A stretch of DNA of 64,000 nucleotides from positions 806,001 to 870,000 of the forward strand of contig NZ_JBHFPV010000002.1 in assembly GCF_042611095.1 (NCBI RefSeq), written 5' to 3'. Below the pieces are notes generated by a model that did not search any database, had not been told where the DNA came from, and worked only from the letters and a program-made list of their open reading frames with translations. Made by a program: the position numbers and the translations under genes. Origin of the DNA: Meishania litoralis. GTDB lineage: Bacteria; Bacteroidota; Bacteroidia; Flavobacteriales; Flavobacteriaceae. Shown here in pieces: positions 33,064-41,631 of this stretch (positions are counted from its first letter, which is position 1; each line of letters opens with the position of its first letter).

Positions 33064-34446
33064 ATGATCATAAATACGCAACTCGAACCTGGGCATCTCT
33101 CTGAAAAAATCAACAATCTATGGTCATATTCCAGTGCCAAGATCAAGAATGTGACCACTTCGCTAAAAGGATCCGTCGGTTCTCCTGTGGTGACCGTAAA
33201 CGGAAAATATGAACCAAGAAGTTGGACCGACTGGACGCAGGGTTTTCAATTCGGATCCGAACTTTTTCAATTTGAGGCTACTGACGATACTTACTTTCTA
33301 AATCTTGCCATCGGGAATATAAAAACCAAAATGACCTCGCATGTAAGCCATTTTGGGGTTCATGATCATGGGTTCAATAATCTGAGCACTTACGGAAACT
33401 TGTTGCGATTAATGAACGAAGGTAAGATTACCCAGGACATAGGACTAAAAGAATTTTGCGTTCTTGCATTGAAGCTTTCGGCTTCCGTGCAGGCACAACG
33501 GTGGACAACAATCCCCGAAGGTGGTTTTATCTATTCCTTTAACGGGCCGCATTCGCTGTTCGTTGACACCATCCGTACCATTAGAATTTTGGTTGCCGGG
33601 CATTTGCTCGAACATCATTCTTCAGGTGAAAACGATATTAAGATCAATTTGCTGAAAAGGGCATATCAACATGCCCTGGCAACGGCCAAGTATTCTATTT
33701 ATTATGGTGAGGGCCGCGACATTTACGATGTTTGGGGGCGTACAGCGCATGAAGCCATTTTTAACACCAATGACGGAAACTTTCGGTCACCGTCCACACA
33801 GCAGGGCTATAGCGGGTTTTCGACGTGGACCCGCGGACTGAGCTGGGCCATGTTGGGCTTTGCCGAGCAATTGGAATTCTTGCAAAGTCAAGGGAACTTA
33901 CCTGAACTTGACGAACTTGGAGGAAAAACATATCTGGAAGAAATCTTTCTCAAGGCTGCAAAGGCCACATGCGATTTTTATATCGATAATACGGCAAATG
34001 ATGGTATACCCTATTGGGATACGGGCGCTCCCGGATTGGGCGACCTGCCCGATTGGAAAGAAAAAAAGTCCGATCCGTTCAATGAACATGAACCCATTGA
34101 CAGTTCGGCGGCCGCTATTGGCGCACAAGGCCTGTTACGTTTGGGAAATTATCTAAGAAACAAGAAATCTTCCGAAGCTGAAAAATATTGGTCGGCAGGA
34201 TTGACAGTGGCCGACACTTTGTTCGATGAACCCTATCTGAGTTCCGATTTGGATCATCAAGGATTGATTCTGCACAGCATCTATCATCGGCCCAATGGTT
34301 GGGACCATATTCCTGAAAACAGCAAAATTCCATATGGGGAGGCTTGCATGTGGGGCGATTACCATGCCCGCGAACTGGCCCATTATTTGAACGTTCTCAT
34401 CAAAGGCGAATCGTATTACACCTTTTTTAAAGGCATAAATTCTTAG
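33064..34446 (+). CDS. GH88 unsaturated glucuronyl hydrolase-like protein
   Basis: An (alpha/alpha)6-barrel protein expected to remove delta-4,5-unsaturated uronic acids left by polysaccharide lyases. From ATG 33064 it has 460 residues. GH88 features: candidate catalytic D101 in G-V-H-D-H-G-F, the S-T-W-T-R-G-L-S-W-A block, D-S-S-A-A-A-I-G-A-Q-G-L-L near 345, and G-L-I-L-H-S-I-Y-H-R-P. The second catalytic aspartate may lie in N-T-N-D-G-N-F-R. No signal peptide, so it works in the cytoplasm on imported oligosaccharides. It ends one base before the OYE gene starts. The classical R-G-Q-A-W is altered to R-G-L-S-W, so it may belong to a side branch of GH88/GH105. Confidence 0.85.
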   Translation: MIINTQLEPGHLSEKINNLWSYSSAKIKNVTTSLKGSVGSPVVTVNGKYEPRSWTDWTQGFQFGSELFQFEATDDTYFLNLAIGNIKTKMTSHVSHFGVHDHGFNNLSTYGNLLRLMNEGKITQDIGLKEFCVLALKLSASVQAQRWTTIPEGGFIYSFNGPHSLFVDTIRTIRILVAGHLLEHHSSGENDIKINLLKRAYQHALATAKYSIYYGEGRDIYDVWGRTAHEAIFNTNDGNFRSPSTQQGYSGFSTWTRGLSWAMLGFAEQLEFLQSQGNLPELDELGGKTYLEEIFLKAAKATCDFYIDNTANDGIPYWDTGAPGLGDLPDWKEKKSDPFNEHEPIDSSAAAIGAQGLLRLGNYLRNKKSSEAEKYWSAGLTVADTLFDEPYLSSDLDHQGLILHSIYHRPNGWDHIPENSKIPYGEACMWGDYHARELAHYLNVLIKGESYYTFFKGINS

Positions 34447-34447
34447 T

Positions 34448-35896
34448 ATGGCCAAGTCAAAACCGAGATTTACAAGAGTCGCCCAATTGAAGTCCGCCGA
34501 GGATTTTTTGGCCCATCTTGAAGAGATCAAGGCCAAGATGCCTTTTAGGCAGAATTTAGACCTCGAAAGGTCATTGGCCCTTGGCCGACCCTTTACCATG
34601 AAATCGGGTCAAACCATCGGCAATCGATTCTGTATTCTCCCAATGGAAGGATGGGATGGCACGCATGATGGACTTCCGACAGATCTAACAAAAAGAAGAT
34701 GGCACAATTTTGCCATTAGTGGTGCCAAACTGTTGTGGGGCTGTGAGGCCGTCGCCGTACGCCACGAAGGGCGGGCAAACCCGAACCAATTGTTGATCAA
34801 CGAAAAAAATCTAGGAGCCTTCAAGGATCTATATGCGAACCTAGTTTCGGATCATGAAGAAAAGTTCGGCACATCTTCAGATTTGTTGATAGGCCTTCAA
34901 TTGACCCATTCAGGTCGTTTTGCCATACCTGACCCCGACAGGGTAAGAAAACCAAAAACGATTTATAAGCATTCCATACTTGACAAAAAATTCAATTTGA
35001 CGGAGAGTCATGAAGTGATGACCGATGCCGAAATCGATGAACTGGTGAAGGATTTTGTATCGGCCGCAGGTCTTGCCAAAGAAGCCGGCTTTCAGTTTGT
35101 AGACATTAAACACTGCCACGGGTATCTGGGCCATGAGTTTCTAAGTGCCAAGAACAGACCAGGAAAATATGGCGGTTCCCTTGAGAATAGAATGCGTTTC
35201 CTGACTTCAATTGTGGAAGGTATTCGCGCGACCAGTAATATTCCTGTTGCTGTGCGATTGAGTGCTTTTGATTTTATTCCATATACAAAAGACGATTCGA
35301 ACATTGGCATTCCAGAAGCGACCGATCAAGCTTATAAAGAAGCTTTTGGAGGCGATCCTACAGGTACCGGTATCAATCTGACCGAAGTTTTCGAAATGCT
35401 GGGCCGATTCGAGCAACTGGGCATTGAATTGGTTTGCATTACCGCTGGAAGTCCGTATTATGTTCCCCATATTCAACGGCCGGCCATCTTTCCACCCTCC
35501 GACGGTTATTTACCTCCCGAAGATCCGCTTGTGGGCGTTGCACGGCAAATCCGTATCAGCAATGAAATCAAAAAGAAGTTTCCTAATTTGGCAATCGTTG
35601 GGTCGGCCTATTCGTACCTTCAGGAATGGCTCCCCCATGTGGCCGAAGGGGTAATCGAGGAAAATGCTGCCGATTTTGTCGGTTTGGGAAGAATGGTATT
35701 GAGTTATCCGAATATGCCGGAAGATATTTTAAATGGCAAAACATTGGTTCGGGGCAGTATTTGCAGGACTTTTTCAGACTGTACGACCGCACCTAGAATC
35801 GGAATGATCTCGGGCTGTTTTCCGTTGGATTCCTATTACAAAAAAATGCCGGAAGCGACCGAGTTAAAGCAATTCAAGAAGAACGCCGACCTATGA
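34448..35896 (+). CDS. Old Yellow Enzyme-family NADH:flavin oxidoreductase, atypical
   Basis: A 482-residue FMN TIM-barrel protein. The family's Q-L-x-H-x-G-R-F (151-158) and Y-G-G-S-L-E-N-R (241-248) are present. In the substrate-activating H-x-x-H/N pair the first residue is replaced: D-I-K-H-C-H-G-Y-L has K221 where H is usual, H224 being kept. The C-terminus keeps three cysteines (C439, C445, C457), but not the C-x2-C-x3-C of 4Fe-4S members, and there is no FAD/NAD C-terminal domain as in 2,4-dienoyl-CoA reductase. It starts one base after GH88 and overlaps the SDR gene by 4 bp. A role in reducing an unsaturated or keto sugar acid is inference. Confidence 0.88.
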   Translation: MAKSKPRFTRVAQLKSAEDFLAHLEEIKAKMPFRQNLDLERSLALGRPFTMKSGQTIGNRFCILPMEGWDGTHDGLPTDLTKRRWHNFAISGAKLLWGCEAVAVRHEGRANPNQLLINEKNLGAFKDLYANLVSDHEEKFGTSSDLLIGLQLTHSGRFAIPDPDRVRKPKTIYKHSILDKKFNLTESHEVMTDAEIDELVKDFVSAAGLAKEAGFQFVDIKHCHGYLGHEFLSAKNRPGKYGGSLENRMRFLTSIVEGIRATSNIPVAVRLSAFDFIPYTKDDSNIGIPEATDQAYKEAFGGDPTGTGINLTEVFEMLGRFEQLGIELVCITAGSPYYVPHIQRPAIFPPSDGYLPPEDPLVGVARQIRISNEIKKKFPNLAIVGSAYSYLQEWLPHVAEGVIEENAADFVGLGRMVLSYPNMPEDILNGKTLVRGSICRTFSDCTTAPRIGMISGCFPLDSYYKKMPEATELKQFKKNADL

Positions 35897-36663
35897 AAAA
35901 AAACGTTTTGATTACCGGAGGTTCCCGCGGAATCGGTCTGGGCATCGCCAAAGAATTGGCCAAACTCGGATGTAATTTGGCAATCAACGGTATGCGCGAC
36001 AAATCGGAGATAAATGAAGTTCTCGAAGAACTCAAAACAATGGGAGCGGAAACAATCTATTGCCAGGGCAACGTTTCGTCTAGATTAGATCGTGACAAAA
36101 TCGTGAAAACCGTTACCGAGCGGTTTGGGGCCATCAATGTGCTTGTCAACAATGCCGGAGTCGCCCCGAAAGAACGCATGGATCTTTTGAAGACCAAGGA
36201 AGAGAGCTATGATCGAGTGATGGACATTAATCTAAAAGGTGCATTTTTCCTTACCCAACAGGTGGCCAATCTCATGGTTTCAAGCAAAATGGAAAATGCG
36301 GATTTCGAAGGACATATTATTAACATATCGTCGGTAAGCGCGGTGACCGCTTCAGTAGAAAGAGGGGAATACTGTATTTCGAAAGCAGGTATGGGAATGA
36401 TGACCAAATTGTTCGCCACGCGCTTGGGCGAACATGATATTCCCGTTTACGAAATCCGGCCGGGGTTAATAAAAACCGATATGACTTCCGCGGTACTTGA
36501 AAAATATCAAAAACTGATTGCCAAAGGGCTCACCGTCGAACCTAGAATGGGCTTGCCCGAAGATATCGGAAAGGTCGTCTCGGCCTTGGTTCAAGGTCAA
36601 ATGCCCTACGCGACCGGTCAAGTAATCAATGTGGATGGCGGATTGTCGATTCCCCGATTATAA
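35893..36663 (+). CDS. Short-chain dehydrogenase/reductase (SDR)
   Basis: A 256-residue classical SDR with NAD(P)-binding T-G-G-S-R-G-I-G (8-15), N-N-A-G (86-89) and the catalytic S146 or S147, Y160 and K164 (Y-C-I-S-K). Similar to FabG and to sugar-acid dehydrogenases such as KduD; the operon (GH88, OYE, symporter) favours a keto-sugar or sugar-acid substrate over fatty acids. It overlaps the OYE gene by 4 bp and precedes the small membrane protein by 1 bp, so its translation is coupled. Confidence 0.92.
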   Translation: MKKNVLITGGSRGIGLGIAKELAKLGCNLAINGMRDKSEINEVLEELKTMGAETIYCQGNVSSRLDRDKIVKTVTERFGAINVLVNNAGVAPKERMDLLKTKEESYDRVMDINLKGAFFLTQQVANLMVSSKMENADFEGHIINISSVSAVTASVERGEYCISKAGMGMMTKLFATRLGEHDIPVYEIRPGLIKTDMTSAVLEKYQKLIAKGLTVEPRMGLPEDIGKVVSALVQGQMPYATGQVINVDGGLSIPRL

Positions 36664-36664
36664 A

Positions 36665-36892
36665 ATGCTTATGAAAACAAAACGAACCCGATTATTGAGA
36701 ATTTTGGATGTGCTCGCGATGCTTTTAGTAATTGCGACCTTCAGTCCGATGGTGATACCACAAAATGAGTCCGGCCCCTATGTTTTGGGAATACCCTACA
36801 CCATGTGGATGGGTTTCTTGGTCAGCGTTCTCTTCGTAGTTCTCGCCTATTTGGTTTCAATGGTCAATAAAGAAGATCGACATGCTGACTAA
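36665..36892 (+). CDS. Small membrane subunit preceding the symporter (DUF3311/YhdT-like)
   Basis: A 75-residue protein from ATG 36665 with two hydrophobic helices (about 13-31 and 43-65) and short charged ends. Size, topology and the I-P-Y-T-M-W-M-G region fit the small partner proteins (DUF3311, YhdT) found directly before SSS symporters. It overlaps the symporter gene by 11 bp. A role in assembling or tuning the transporter is inferred from pairing. Confidence 0.8.
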   Translation: MLMKTKRTRLLRILDVLAMLLVIATFSPMVIPQNESGPYVLGIPYTMWMGFLVSVLFVVLAYLVSMVNKEDRHAD

Positions 36893-38285
36893 ATTCATTA
36901 TCGCCGGCATAGCCTATCTGATTATTTTGGTTTTCTTGCTCCGGCTCACGCGCGTAAAGGAAAAAACGACTTCGAACTATTTATTGGGTGGCGGCAACAT
37001 CGGTTTTGTAATCGGGTTGTTCACAACGGCGGCTACCTTGTTCAGTGCGTTTACCGTGGTAGGCATGCCTGATTTTTTTAGAACGCACGGCGTGGGTGCA
37101 TGGATTTTTCTTGCGGTATCGGATGCCATAATGGTCTATGGATTGATCCGGATCGGGGAATTGTTAAGAAGAAAGGCCCGTAAACTTGAGTTCAAGGGAA
37201 TGTCGGGTTTGATGGCGAATACCTACAACAGTAAATTGGCAGGATATGTGGCTTTCGGGGGAGCAGTGGTTTTCTTGATTCCGTATATCGCGGTACAGAT
37301 CAGTGGCATTTCCATTTTCTTGAATGCAGCCTTTCCGGAAGCCATTCCCGTTTGGGGGTGGAGTTCAATCATTGTGGCCATCATGATTCTATACAGTGAG
37401 ACCGGTGGATTACGGGCCATTATGTACAACGATACCTTACAGGGGATCCTACTTTTCATCATGATATGGATTATCGGATGGAATTGTATCGACCACTTTG
37501 GAAGTATTGAATCGATGTTCGAGAAAGTAAAAATGGTGAACAATGAATTATTATCGGTTCCCGGACCTAAAGGACTTTTCACGCCTCAATTTTTGATCGT
37601 TTCGGCCATTGCCATTATTTGCCTTCCCTTTACCCAACCTCAGATTTCGACCCGGGTGGTCATCATGAAAAGTAGTTCGGCATTGCGAAAAATGGCGATC
37701 GGCTTGGGCATCGTTGCCATTCTGATCATTCTTCCGACATTGTTTATGGGTATGTACGGGGCCGTTTTATATCCCGAAGAGTCCACCCAGGATTTTGTCG
37801 GACACGTACTCCTATATGATCAGGCTTCAAGTATTGCCGCTTTCGGACTGGTAGGGTTGATTGCCGCAGCTATCTCCACTTCCGATTCTCAAATATTCGC
37901 CCTGGGTTCCGAATTGCGGTCCTTGCTTTCTATGGATGATATTAAAGCCGTATCGATTACCCGTGTCTTCATTTTTGTATTTGCCTTGCTCGCCTTGATA
38001 TTTTCAATAATCAGTACCGAACATTTGGTTTTATTGGCCCGAACAAGCTTTACCGGTACCGCCATGATGGCTCCTATGATTTTGGTCGGAATTTTGAGCG
38101 CGAAGAAACTTTCGTCTTTAATGCCTGTGGTGACCTTGATGGCATTGCTATTGTTTATTTTGGCCAAAATGGGAAGTATTCCATCAAAAATAGGAAGTTT
38201 CGAAATCGAAATACTTCTGTTTTTTGGCCTTGGCCTTTCAGCACTAATCGAAGTGGCCCTATTGTGCAAAAATGACAAAGCCTAA
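36882..38285 (+). CDS. SSS family sodium:solute symporter (second)
   Basis: A 467-residue membrane transporter with about 13 hydrophobic segments and N-Y-L-L-G-G-G-N-I-G near residue 33 of the SSS family. It is shorter than the SGLT-like protein at 29538 and of the PanF/PutP-like class that pairs with a small subunit. Last gene of the mutarotase-GH88-OYE-SDR operon, so it should import the substrate of those enzymes, probably a uronate or unsaturated oligosaccharide. Its end converges with the large cytochrome gene across 162 bp containing a palindromic repeat element. Confidence 0.9.
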   Translation: MLTKFIIAGIAYLIILVFLLRLTRVKEKTTSNYLLGGGNIGFVIGLFTTAATLFSAFTVVGMPDFFRTHGVGAWIFLAVSDAIMVYGLIRIGELLRRKARKLEFKGMSGLMANTYNSKLAGYVAFGGAVVFLIPYIAVQISGISIFLNAAFPEAIPVWGWSSIIVAIMILYSETGGLRAIMYNDTLQGILLFIMIWIIGWNCIDHFGSIESMFEKVKMVNNELLSVPGPKGLFTPQFLIVSAIAIICLPFTQPQISTRVVIMKSSSALRKMAIGLGIVAILIILPTLFMGMYGAVLYPEESTQDFVGHVLLYDQASSIAAFGLVGLIAAAISTSDSQIFALGSELRSLLSMDDIKAVSITRVFIFVFALLALIFSIISTEHLVLLARTSFTGTAMMAPMILVGILSAKKLSSLMPVVTLMALLLFILAKMGSIPSKIGSFEIEILLFFGLGLSALIEVALLCKNDKA

Positions 38286-38318
38286 TAAATCAAAGTGAGT
38301 TCGACTTAAAATTTGAAG

Positions 38319-38398
38319 TATGTCTCCTCGAGCGCAGTCGAGAGGTAGATTAAATCCATGATGTAAAATGAGGTCTCGACTGCGCTCGACCAGACATA
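38319..38398. repeat. Palindromic intergenic repeat element (REP/BIME-like)
   Basis: Two arms (about 38319-38346 and 38371-38398) with a core TCGAGCGCAGTCGAGA and its complement flank a 24-26 bp centre, so transcripts of either strand would fold into a long stem. It lies between the convergent symporter and cytochrome genes and may also end transcription. The core type (a GCGCAGTCGAG palindrome) is of a kind scattered in Bacteroidota intergenic DNA. Confidence 0.8.
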
Positions 38399-38447
38399 GA
38401 CATGAAATATAGATTATTGAAAAAGCCACATTAAATTTCAGCCTATT

Positions 38448-41400
38448 TTATTCCATCGGATGCTCCTCTAACAATTCCGTAGGCGAATAAAATCCTTCCT
38501 TGTCCTTAACGGCTTCACGAACCTCTTTCACTTTTTCGGGTGTGATCGGATCCGCTTTATTGCCAAAGGTATTGCGTACAAAAGTCAGTACCGCGGCAAC
38601 TTCTTCATCGTTCAGCATTCCCCCAAAAGGGGTCATCGGCACTTGACCGGGATAAGTTTTGCCCCCTAATTGCAATGGTCCCATCAAACCTTTCAAGGTC
38701 AATTTTATCAAACGTTCTTCGTTGCCTGTCACCCATTCCTGTCCGGCCAACGGCGGAAATTGAGAGGCGCTCAATCCTTGTCCATCAGGTTGGTGGCAGG
38801 TAACACAGAAACCTTCGCGATTATAGATTTCCTCACCCTTGACGAACAATTCTTTGGCCGCACCCTCTAAATCAGTCTTGGTTCCACCCTCGGGATCATC
38901 TCCAACGTTATGATCGTTCAAATGGGCCAAGGCAGCCTCATACGGCTTTTGCATCCAATCATCCAGGGGAAGTTTTCCCGCCGCTTCCACAATCGGAATC
39001 CCTACTTCTTTATCCAACCAAGAAGCGGCCACAAAGGCTTCCAATCGCACACGGGGATTTTCGTCTTGTACAGCGGCCATCAACAAATCTGCCTGATCCG
39101 AGATTTGATGCCCGGCATATCGCAATACTTTCACGGCGGCCGAGCGTGCCCGAAAGTCCTTGGCATCAAGGTTTTGGACCAAAAGATCCCTATCGACTTT
39201 GTTCAATCCCCAAGTTACCCAAAGGGCTTCCAGTAGATGGTGCTCAAATCTTGGGTCGCTTTTATCCAAATTTGCGGCCCAGGCCTTTGTCTTTTCCAAT
39301 ACCTGTTCGGCATCCCTTGCCCGTAGTTCCCTTCTTGTACGATAACGCGTTCGATATTCGGGAAGTTTTAAATTGTCCAATAATTCCTCGATACTGGCAT
39401 CCACGATTTTGGCCGGTTCGACCAATGGTCGGGATGGGTACGTCAATCGATAAACCCTTCCATGTACATGATCGCGCAGTGGGTCACGGGCATTGTGTTG
39501 CATGTGGCCGACCAACACATTGTGCCAATCGACGAAATAAAGCGAGCCATCAGGGGCAAACTCCATGTCGACGGGCCTAAAATTGGTATCGTCGGAAACA
39601 ATGAGGTCTGTTCTATGTTTACTGGTATAACTCGAGGAATTCGGGTCATCGACCATCGTATGCTGTTTGGTACCCAAGAAGCCTATGGTATTGTTTATCA
39701 AAATATCGCCCTGAACATTATCGGGAAAATGTCGGCTATGTACAAACTCCAATCCCGAGGTCGGCCTCACGCGATGTGCTTCTTCGATCAGGTTTTTCGG
39801 TAGCGGATTGGCCTGCCCGTAGCGCGATTTTATCGTTCCCGGCATCATCCAGGTCATATCAGGACCCGAAGTGTGTGCAAAGAAGGGTTGCCCCCATTCG
39901 TCAAAAGCGATTCCCCAAGGGTTCGGAATCGATAATTGCGCCGTGCGTTCCAAATAATGCCGTTGCGGGCTATACCGGTAAAAACCGCCATTGGTAGCCC
40001 TTACCGGGCCATAAGCCGTTTCGACATTGGTATGTAGAAAAACACCTTCGCCCATATACATCGCTCCAGAAGGATCGGCGGCATAGGCACTAATGCCATG
40101 GTGCGTATCGTGATCATCGAATCCGCTTAAAATGATTTCCTTTATATCGGCATGGTCATCGCCATCGGTATCCTTTAGCAAGACCAAATTGGTGCCCTGG
40201 GTGACGTAAACACCTTCAGGGGCGAATTCAAAGCCCAACGGCAAATGGAGCCCTCGTGCAAAAATGGTCTGCTTATCGGCCTTTCCGTCATTATCGGTAT
40301 CCTCCAAGATCAACAACTTATCATCAGGCTTGCTGTCCCCCGGTTTGTAATGGGGATAACTTGGCATCGTGGCGATCCATAACCTTCCCTTATTGTCAAA
40401 GGACATCTGCACGGGATTCGCCAAATCGGGAAACTCTTTTTCAGAAGCGAACAGTTCCAATTTGTAACCCTCGGCCACCTTCAATTTGTTCAGTGCGTCT
40501 TCGCCATACAAATATTCCGGATTTCCGGCACCGTTGACATCTTTGTAATTTGTTTCCACGGGGAGGAGTTTTTTGGTCATGGCATCCATTGCCGCCAAAT
40601 CGGTCGGTTTTCCTTGGGCGGTATTCCAGATCAGGGTATCACGATTGGCCGTCATTTCGTTGACCTTCACTTTCTCATCAGGATAGTTGTCTGGGCCAAA
40701 AGGATCATAGCGCCTTCCCCAGGCATGCACCCCGTTCGGTAATTTTATCTCATTGTGCCAAAACCAATTTTTATCCATCACGGCAGCATGCACAGATTCA
40801 CGTTTTTCATCTGCAATCTTTCCATTTTTACCAAAAATGCTATCGGCCAATAGTCGGGAAAGTTTTTGATAGCCTAGATCATTCAGTTGAAATCCGTCAG
40901 CGGTCATTGGTGCATTTTCTGAGTCGTACCATTTTTTGCTCGGGCCATAGGCATCCACAAAAACTACGCTGTCCTTAGCGGCCACTTCCCGCATGGCATC
41001 GGTATACAGCTTAAGATTTTTGTTTTCCTCGATTCCATTGGGCAAATCCATTTCTGCAGAGCGGTCTTCAAAAGCGGTCGGGGAAACCAATACCAATCTT
41101 GGGGCCGATTCACCATTGTATCTTTGTTTTTTGGTATGCTCGATGAAAGCATGTAGTTCGTCTTTAAAGTTTTGCAATCCGGCCTCTCCATAAAACGATT
41201 CGCTATAACCGAAAAAACCGATAATAATGTCGGCACCCAAATTGGTCAGCCATTCATCTTCCGAAGGAAAAAAACCAATGCTCCCCGATTTATTGGCATG
41301 GGCACCCTGATGAAACTTTTCGGCCCCGGGAAATGCCCATGGTAAATTTCTTGAGGAATGTGGTCGAAATCCGGGAGTGTTGCCCCCATCAGCCATGTTT

Positions 41401-41612
41401 CTAATAAATAGGGTGCTATCGGGATAGCGCAGGTGCATTTCGGTCTCAAAATATCCATAATCCATCATTCGGGAGGCTAAATTATTTCCGATAAGAACGA
41501 TGTGGTCGTTCTTACCGACCTCAATCGCACCTTTCTGTTTTTGCGAACAGGCAATGCCCAACAGTACGATTAAAACTGATGATCCGATAATCCTTTTAAA
41601 ACTCTGTACCAT
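38448..41612 (-). CDS. Large lipoprotein: degenerate SGNH, dehydrogenase-type propeller, HEAT and cytochrome c domains
   Basis: A 1054-residue lipoprotein from ATG 41612 (lipobox G-I-A-C; upstream in-frame ATGs would overlap the next gene and hide the signal). Domains in order: SGNH-hydrolase-like (about 30-270), a propeller of the PVC-type membrane-bound dehydrogenase family (about 370-750, G-Y-K-L-E-L-F-A-S-E), HEAT-like repeats (about 760-900), and a C-terminal cytochrome c with C936-V-T-C939-H940 and candidate axial M993. The SGNH part lacks the nucleophile serine (G-N-N in place of G-D-S) and the catalytic His (D-G-F-Q-L-N for D-x-x-H), so it is probably a binding domain. Likely a periplasmic sugar-oxidising electron-transfer protein. 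The neighbouring Gfo/Idh genes support a sugar role. Confidence 0.88.
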   Translation of the reverse strand: MVQSFKRIIGSSVLIVLLGIACSQKQKGAIEVGKNDHIVLIGNNLASRMMDYGYFETEMHLRYPDSTLFIRNMADGGNTPGFRPHSSRNLPWAFPGAEKFHQGAHANKSGSIGFFPSEDEWLTNLGADIIIGFFGYSESFYGEAGLQNFKDELHAFIEHTKKQRYNGESAPRLVLVSPTAFEDRSAEMDLPNGIEENKNLKLYTDAMREVAAKDSVVFVDAYGPSKKWYDSENAPMTADGFQLNDLGYQKLSRLLADSIFGKNGKIADEKRESVHAAVMDKNWFWHNEIKLPNGVHAWGRRYDPFGPDNYPDEKVKVNEMTANRDTLIWNTAQGKPTDLAAMDAMTKKLLPVETNYKDVNGAGNPEYLYGEDALNKLKVAEGYKLELFASEKEFPDLANPVQMSFDNKGRLWIATMPSYPHYKPGDSKPDDKLLILEDTDNDGKADKQTIFARGLHLPLGFEFAPEGVYVTQGTNLVLLKDTDGDDHADIKEIILSGFDDHDTHHGISAYAADPSGAMYMGEGVFLHTNVETAYGPVRATNGGFYRYSPQRHYLERTAQLSIPNPWGIAFDEWGQPFFAHTSGPDMTWMMPGTIKSRYGQANPLPKNLIEEAHRVRPTSGLEFVHSRHFPDNVQGDILINNTIGFLGTKQHTMVDDPNSSSYTSKHRTDLIVSDDTNFRPVDMEFAPDGSLYFVDWHNVLVGHMQHNARDPLRDHVHGRVYRLTYPSRPLVEPAKIVDASIEELLDNLKLPEYRTRYRTRRELRARDAEQVLEKTKAWAANLDKSDPRFEHHLLEALWVTWGLNKVDRDLLVQNLDAKDFRARSAAVKVLRYAGHQISDQADLLMAAVQDENPRVRLEAFVAASWLDKEVGIPIVEAAGKLPLDDWMQKPYEAALAHLNDHNVGDDPEGGTKTDLEGAAKELFVKGEEIYNREGFCVTCHQPDGQGLSASQFPPLAGQEWVTGNEERLIKLTLKGLMGPLQLGGKTYPGQVPMTPFGGMLNDEEVAAVLTFVRNTFGNKADPITPEKVKEVREAVKDKEGFYSPTELLEEHPME

Positions 41613-41631
41613 ATTTTGCTTAGATTGGATA

